Assembly (NCBI GenBank): GCA_012931725.1
Contig: CM022944.1
Span: forward strand, 61,848,600 to 61,912,599
DNA from: Litsea cubeba
Taxonomy: Eukaryota > Streptophyta > Magnoliopsida > Laurales > Lauraceae
Direction: 5' to 3'
Length of the DNA: 64,000 nt
Translations under genes and position numbers: made by a program
In this document: positions 58,050 through 64,000 of the stretch, piece by piece
How the letters are laid out: each line of letters starts with the position of its first letter
Numbering within the stretch: position 1 is the stretch's first letter
The notes under the pieces: generated by a model
The model's input: only the letters and a program-made list of their open reading frames with translations
Told to the model about the DNA's origin: nothing
Database searches by the model: none

Positions 58050-58419
58050 GGGAGATAGGCCTACATTAGACGGTTCATCTCCAATCTTTCGGGGAAATGC
58101 CGTCCATTCTCCCGGTTGATGAAAAAAGTTGTAAACTTTGTCTGGGATGCTGAGTGTGAAGCTGCGTTCCAAGATATCAAGTCATGCCTGACCAAACCTC
58201 CAGTGTTAGCTTCTCCTACCACTGGAAAACCATTCATCTTGTACACAAGAGCCCTTGATCACTCTCTGGGCGCTCTGCTTGCACAAGAAAATGATGAAAG
58301 AAAAGAAACTGCTCTATATTACCTCAGCCGCATGCTAGTAGGTGCAGAGCATCGCTACTCTCCAGTCAAAAAAGAATGCCTCGCAGTGATGTTCGCCGTA
58401 CAAAAGCTGCGTCACTTCT
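58050..58419 (+). pseudogene. Ogre-2 RNase H, truncated by G
   Basis: After two stops the frame continues with AYIRRFISNLSGKCRPFSRL, then PFILYTRALDHSLGALLAQE and ALYYLSRMLVGAEHRYSPV. It is cut at KLRHFL, where the LTR of G begins (flank CTTCT, 58415-58419). Asp in LYT(R)ALDHS is kept. Confidence 0.9.
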
Positions 58420-59639
58420 TGTCACGCCCCGAAACCGGGCCCTGCAGTGAACCGATCCCGGAGTGCGAAATTTTGGGATAATTTGAAACTTTTTGTCATA
58501 GTTCCCAAGATCCGCGTGAATGAGGATAATCAAATCTCATCACAATCGGAGTATATTTTCGCAGAAGCTAAACATGGTGTTACGACTCGGAATCCGTGGC
58601 CATCGGGTTCCGTGTCGCACGCAACCAATTCCATAAAGCCATCATATAAGCAGACTGGCATAAATCATAAATCACAACACACTGAGCTGGTAGTAACAAA
58701 TCTATTATTTCCCATGTTCAAATTTCAATTAACAAGTGTCTTAATTACAACCCAAATAAAAAGGCTAACAAGCCATACAAAATATCCAACTAGACAGAAT
58801 ACTACCCCAAGTGTTAGATACGAACTCCGGTGCCAAACTTGACATCTGGATGATATCAGTGGGCAGCCTCTCACGTCAGACCGGCGGTCCCACCGCCTCC
58901 TCAGATCAATACCTAAAACAGAAAGAGAAGAAACTGGCACCAAACAAAAAGGGTCAGACACGACGGTCTGGCAAGCAAATAAACAAATAATATGAAACAA
59001 AAGAACATACATAAAACCTGATGAAATCATCGTAAAACCGAATAAAGAGTCTAGACAATAATGACAATAAAACATGCTAAAACGATCGAAAGGTCGAACA
59101 TAAGTATCAAAACAAATAAAGGAACAGTCTCTGAAGCATAAATATCTCGAAAAGATAACAGTCTAATAAAACATTTAATAGTCGGAAATACATTTCAAAT
59201 TCTGAGTAATAGCGACAGTATGATAAATGATCGATATCGTAAACGTTAACCAAATCAACGCATAAGAGTATAACCCACAAGAATCATAAAAATAAAGTAA
59301 TATGCAGATAAAACACTGGCAACCACACATAGCTAAATTCTCCTATTACCGAAGTAACAAGAGCACACAGAATGTAGCCACTGAACGTGGTACTAGAATA
59401 GGATCAGAACCGTGGCCATACAAATGGGACCGGTAGATCAAAAATCAGAACCGTAGCCATACAAATGGGACCGGCAGATAAAACCGTTGCCATGGTCGGT
59501 ACAGACAGAATCCAAGCTGTAGCTGGCGGACAGATTAAAGATCCCAAGCCGGGTGATCAGCCCGACAAGGTGACCTAAGCCTAGTGGTGCCTTTAGTTTT
59601 CAAAACTCGAACCGATACGAATCAAACCATAATACTAAC

Positions 59640-59775
59640 CCCTTTCGCTCAGGGGCTCACACCACATAGCTCGGGCCCCGTCTTGCCTCGAGGTTTTATT
59701 TTCGAAATCATAGCCTCTTTGGCTCATGGGCTCGCACTACAAAGCTCTGGCCCCGTCTTGCCTCGAGGTTTTTAT
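59640..59775. repeat. Local duplication in the G LTR
   Basis: Two ~68-bp units share GGGCTC(A/G)CAC, then CCCCGTCTTGCCTCGAGGTT. A second small duplication with GCCATACAAATGGGACCGG lies at 59408-59480. Confidence 0.85.
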
Positions 59776-60451
59776 TTTAAAATACTAGTCTTATCAAAAT
59801 AATAGTGTCACCGAAGAAATCCCGAATGTGACGAACATACTCCAATCTCTTTTCAAATCAAATCGGAGAAAACATACGAATTTCGATGGTGAACCGTTCG
59901 AATACACATCAAAGTGATTTGTATAAAATCATACGGTCAATCCTTTCGAACGTGGAAAGCCACATGATTTTATAGCAAATCACCGATGCTATTCAAATTA
60001 GTTTACCAAAGAGTGCAAATACAAATACAAATACATTTTTCTGACTTGAAATTGGATGGATAGTGGGGAATGACTTAATGCCTTGCCAAGGAACCATCTC
60101 AATGCACATTCACCCTTTAAACATTGATTAATAAAGAGCGCGTCTGATGCCAATGAAAATCCATAATATTTAAATGATAAAGTGCGCATTGAGACTCAGA
60201 CGATTCCCGGGTAATTCCACATACATTCATTCTCACAATTATCCCATTCCCATTTCACAAACTTTCCAAGTATTACAAGAAATCCCAAATCTTTTTAAGA
60301 CAGGACCATAGTTGGCCTTAAACCGAGCCCAAAACAATCTACTTATTTAGTCCAACACAGCCCTTTAAACATGGCCCAAACAGCTCTTAAAAACAGCCCA
60401 AAACTAACTTTGAATCGCCCATAAAACAGGTTTTAAATCAGCCCCAAAACT

Positions 60452-60770
60452 AACCTGAACCAGGCCCACAAAACAGACTTTAAATCAGCTCAAAACCAAC
60501 CTGAACCAGGCCCACAAAACAGACTTTAAATCAGCTCAAACCCAACCTGAACCAGGCCCACAAAACAGACTTTAAATCAACCCAAAACCAACCTGAACCA
60601 GGCCCACAAAACAGACTTTAAAACAGCCCAAAACTGAACCTTTAATGACCCACAAAACAGGTTTTTAAATCAGCTCAAAACTGAACCTAAGATGGCCCAC
60701 AAAATAAACTTTAAAACAGCCCAAAACTGAACCTTTAATGACCCACAAAACAGGTTTTTAAATCAGCCCA
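60452..60770. repeat. 46-bp tandem repeat in the G LTR
   Basis: Units start at 60452, 60498, 60544 and 60590 (AACCTGAACCAGGCCCACAA), with degenerate copies to about 60770. The period is exactly 46 bp in the regular part. Confidence 0.92.
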
Positions 60771-60830
60771 ATTGTATAAGAAAATCATTAAAAAGGGGCC
60801 CTGAAAATCAATAAGGCAGTGACTGGGCCT

Positions 60831-60860
60831 GCTCGAGCGGGCTTGAGTCCGCTCGAGCGG
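60831..60860. repeat. Inverted repeat in the G LTR
   Basis: GCTCGAGCGG, then GCTTGAGTCC, then GCTCGAGCGG. Each arm contains the palindrome GCTCGAGC. It has the position and plan of the D hairpins, but with TCGA in place of TATA. Confidence 0.8.
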
Positions 60861-61630
60861 ACCCTTCCAGCAGCTGGAATTAGGTTGCTGCACGCCCAGT
60901 TTCCATCCTTTTTTTTTTTTTTTGCATTTTTCCTTTCTTCTGAGTTTTTCAATGTTCATTCTCATTCCAATTTCCATTCAACATCATATAAAAAGTCTCA
61001 TTCCATGCATAAGCTTAATATAGAGATTCAGCACTAATCATAGGAAAAGACAAAAGAAATCCAAGATGGCAATTCTATGCACAAATTTGCTACAGAATTT
61101 CAGACCTTAACTAAGATGAAAAACAGAGATTTAGAGATGGTTTTCTAGCATTATAAACATTAGCAAACATCAAAAACCTTCATGCTAATATAAACAAAAT
61201 CATTTAACAAGACTGAACTAAATTTTAATGCTAGAAAACTTCTGTAAATCAGACCTTACATGGCTAAAACAATCATTCAAATGAACCAAATTTTCAAATC
61301 GGAATTTATAAATAGACAAGATTCAAAAGCATGCATTCCAATCCATTTATTCACTTGCCTCCACTCCAAAAGGATCTAAGGTTTCCTCCCAGAAATCTCT
61401 TCCCTCAGCCCAACTCCAAGCTACAAAAACCATGGAAAAACCCACTCAAAATAAATCCAGATTTTTGAAATAAAAGGGGTTCTTCAAGAACCACCTTGCA
61501 TGCATGCTAAAAAGCTTCAAAAGGGTCTAAAGAACCCAAGGCTAGGAGGAGAAAGCCAAGCCTCACCTGAAAGTGCAGAGATCAGCAAGAAATGTTTGGT
61601 GAGGAAGATGGGTCCAGCTGAAATCCCTTG

Positions 61631-61822
61631 TGTAGGTGCAGAAAATAATGACCCACAATAAGGGGGAGCCTTAGAGGACTTATCCGAGAAGATGATGACT
61701 GGGAATGACTGGGTACCGTCCGAAAGCCTGAAAGAGAAGAGCAAACGATCAAAGGACCCTGGCCTGGGCGGCGCAAGGCTCTCCGATGCCAAAGTCAGTG
61801 AATGAACTGGAACAATGGAAGG
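61631..61822 (-). repeat. Element E: last ~0.19 kb of the 3' LTR
   Basis: Matches the end of the A LTR (1106 back to about 925). It joins integrase near 61822 at a short shared sequence (AGCTCC/CTCCTT), as expected for a deletion by microhomology. Confidence 0.88.
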
Positions 61823-64000
61823 AGCTGCTACTCGTCGCTCGTCTGCCAGCTCCAGCTCCATTGCCAGGTTCGTCTCATTTCGTCCTTGGTCGACCAGCTC
61901 TGTCCTCAGGGTAGGAAGGCCGATTTCCAAAGGAATGACTGCCTCCATCCAGTAGGCCAGAGAGAAAGGTGTTGCCGAGGTGGACCTCCTTGGAGTTGTT
62001 CTGTATGCCCACAGCACGCTCGGAAGCTCCTCTGTCCATCTGCCCTTTGCCTTGTCCAGTCGCTTCTTCAGGCCGTCCAGGATCACTTTGTTGGAGATTT
62101 CTGCCTGGCCATTACTCTGTGGATATGCCGGAGTGGAGTAATGATTTCTGATGCCGTGCTCTTGGTAGAAGTCTTTGAAGGACTTGGAGTCGAACTGAGT
62201 CCCGTTATCCGAAATCAGGGTCCGGGGGATACCGAACCTCGTAAGGATGTTTTTCCAAACGAAGTTCCTGGAGTCCCTGTCCGTGATTGAAGACAACGGT
62301 TTAGCCTCTATCCATTTTATGAAGTAGTCCGTAGCCACTATCAGCCATCTCTTGTTTCCTGGAGCTGGGTGAAGAGGTCCCACAATGTCCAGGCCCCATT
62401 GAGCGAAGGGCCATGGGCTAGAGAGGGGACTCAGATCTTGTGCTGGCTGATGGAGGGAGTGGGAGAATTTCTGGCACTTCTCGCATTTCCTGGCGTAGAC
62501 CTGCGCGTCTTTCTGCATGTAGGGCCACCAGTAGCCCTGGCTTATTGCTCTGTAAGCCAAGGATCGACCTCCTATGTGACTACCGCAGATTCCTTCGTGG
62601 ATCTCATACAGGAAGTCGTCCACCTTGCTTGGATGGACGCATTGGAGGTATGGACCTGTGAAGGACTTCCTGTAGAGTTTGCCTTCGGGAGAGAGCCAGA
62701 ATCGCGCTGCCTTGAGTCTGATCCTGTGGGCTTCAGCCTTGTCCTCGGGGAGCTGGTCGTCCTTCAAGTAGGCGACAATTGGATCCATCCAGCTCGGGCC
62801 GGGGTCAGCACAGAGGACAAGCCGAGATGAATGGAGTTCTAAGCTTGACCTCGATACTGACCCAACCTCGATGGTCCTTTTCTTCCCTGCTTCGACAGCG
62901 GAGGCCAGGTTTGCAAGCGCATCTGCGTGCGTGTTGGTATCTCTGGATATTTGCCTGACCTCGGCTTTCTGGAAATGAGAGAGCAGTTTTTTCGCAAGGG
63001 CTAAGTAGGCCGCCATCCTGTCGTCCCTGGCCTGGTAGTCTCCAGCGAGCTGGCTAGTTACCAGTTGAGAGTCGCTGAAGATCTCCAGGTGCTGGGCTCC
63101 GAGGATTTGGGCGCTGTTCAACCCTGCAATCAGTGCTTCGTATTCTGCCTCATTGTTTGTCGCTTTGAAGTCGAGGGTGAAAGCCTGCTCTATGACCAGT
63201 CCCTCTGGCGATTGGAGAACTATGCCGGCGCCAGCTCTCTTGGAGGTGGACGACCCGTCGACAAAGATCTTCCATGCCGAGGTGGGAGACTGCTCGATCT
63301 CAGTTTCTACTGGCTCGTGCCCTGTGCCCCCCAGTGCCGTGCTGAGCTGAGTCAGGGCCGGGTTGGGGGAGATGAATTCGACGATGAAGTCCGCCAGAAT
63401 CTGGGCTTTGATCGCAGTTCGGGGACGGTACTGTATATCATACTGCCCCAGTTCAACTGCCCATTTTGATATTCGCCCTGAAAAATCAGCTTTCTTGAAC
63501 ACTGAACGGAGTGGATGCTCCGTGATCACCACAATGGTGTGGGATTGGAAATAATGGGAGAGCTTGCGGGAGGCACTGACGAGAGCCAACGCAAGCTTCT
63601 CCAATAGAAGGTACCTGGTCTCGGCATCGAGCAGGGTCTTGCTCGTATAATAGATTGGCTTTTGAATTCCCCCGTCCTCCCTGATGAGGACGGAGCTCAC
63701 TGCGTGATCCGAGACCGCAAGGTACAAATACAGAATCTCCCCCAAAGTTGGGGTGGAGAGTAAGGGTGGTGACATTAAATAGGTTTTGAGTGCGGCCAAT
63801 GCCTGGTCGCACTCGGGGGTCCACTGGAATTTCAGATTTTTCTTTAAAAGCTGAAAGAAAAGCCTGCACTTATCTGATGACCGGCTGATGAAGCGGTTGA
63901 GTGCTGCAGCCATTCCTGTGAGCTTCTGAACTTCCTTCGTGGTAGAGGGGCTCTCGATGCTCTGGATCGCGGTGATCTGGTCCGGATTAGCCTCTATCCC
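61823..64000 (-). CDS. Element E pol: RT end, RNase H, archaeal-type RNase H, integrase; open to the window edge
   Basis: The minus-strand frame is open from the right edge (STTKEVQKLTGMAAALNRF) through the first RNase H and the second RNase H, whose catalytic set is in WKIFVDGSSTSKRAGAGIVL, NNEAEYEALIAGL, FSDSQL and HADALANLAS. The integrase zinc domain (HEGICGSHIGGRS, CEKCQKF) and core (GLDIVGPL, DNGTQFDS, SNGQAE) follow. Integrase ends early at about LADERRVAA. The frame then reads through LTR sequence and past the LTR end to a stop at 61517. None of the stops seen in A is present. The GPF-type C-terminal part of integrase is lost, so the enzyme is probably inactive although the frame is open. 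Confidence 0.9.

Larger units (their letters stand above)
36956..58419 (+). mobile_element. Ogre-2: Ogre-like Tat element with nested insertions; 3' part beyond G
   Basis: Full 5' LTR, primer site, repeat leader, gag, protease, linker with a G-patch-like segment, reverse transcriptase and RNase H are present in order. It is inserted in gag of Ogre-3. A copia-like solo LTR, element F and LTR G interrupt it; after removing the first two, the reading continues across each site. Integrase and the 3' LTR are not in the window. Assignment to the Ogre/Tat group rests on the long LTR, the pol motifs and the leader organisation. Confidence 0.88.
58420..61625 (-). mobile_element. Element G: chromovirus LTR related to D, partial
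   Basis: In minus orientation this is the 3' part of an LTR ending at 58420 (plus strand TGTCACGCCCCGAAACC). It shares with the D LTRs the end pattern, the block GACCGTCGTGTCTGACCC near 58960 and an inverted repeat at 60831. It is interrupted at 61625 by element E, and the rest is outside the window. Whether it is a solo LTR or part of a full element cannot be told here. No gene is visible in these 3.2 kb. Confidence 0.82.
61631..64000 (-). mobile_element. Element E: internally deleted relative of A, 3' part
   Basis: On the minus strand, from the right edge to 61631: reverse transcriptase end, both RNase H domains and most of integrase, then directly the last ~0.19 kb of an LTR ending in GCACCTACA. 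The expected flank CCTTG (61626-61630) is one target copy; the other is outside. Compared with A, the deletion removed the integrase end, the tandem repeats, the antisense gene and most of the 3' LTR (~5 kb). E is inserted in the LTR of G. Confidence 0.9.

Overview
The window is plant nuclear DNA made almost entirely of nested LTR retrotransposons. I found no host gene, tRNA, rRNA or CRISPR array. A large, repeat-rich angiosperm genome is indicated by Ty3/gypsy Tat-lineage elements (one with a second, archaeal-type RNase H and an antisense gene; others Ogre-like), Tekay-like chromoviruses with a C-terminal chromodomain, and copia-like LTRs. The species cannot be named from this sequence.

Layout, left to right. 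(1) 1-125 is the end of a copia-like LTR lying in the integrase of a minus-strand chromovirus, B (126-217 and 12462-13221). (2) B is split by element A (218-12461), a structurally complete 12.2 kb Tat/Retand-like element with two 0.89 kb LTRs, a GCTGT target duplication, broken gag and pol genes, a 59-bp tandem repeat, and an antisense three-coding-exon gene (8669-11064) with its own TATA box. (3) 13222-17102 is a truncated Ogre-like copy (Ogre-1: 3' part of an LTR, primer site, repeat-rich 5' leader, start of ORF1). (4) 17103-33342 is a head-to-tail chromovirus array, D: internal region, LTR, internal region, LTR, partial gag. It spans two full ~8 kb units plus about 265 bp, and both ends lie inside gag. 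(5) 33343-36955 is Ogre-3 (leader, ORF1, gag), interrupted by the 5' LTR of Ogre-2 (36956-58419 and probably beyond).

(6) Ogre-2 has itself been hit three times. A copia-like solo LTR (43673-45338, target duplication AAACG) lies in its gag-protease linker. A 9.3 kb non-coding minus-strand element F (46446-55768, target duplication CTCAA) lies in its protease. A minus-strand chromovirus LTR, G (58420-61625), lies in its RNase H. (7) G is in turn hit by minus-strand element E (61631-64000), a relative of A whose integrase is fused by a deletion to the last 0.19 kb of its LTR. E runs off the right edge.

Every sense gag/pol gene here carries stops or frameshifts. The exceptions are the E pol segment, which stays open for about 2.5 kb to the window edge, and the antisense gene of A, which has a single in-frame stop. 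The most interesting points are the permuted D array (possibly from an amplified one-LTR circle), the intron-containing antisense gene of A, a hairpin kept in D and G LTRs despite a changed core, variable tandem repeats in the Ogre leaders, and the large non-coding element F.
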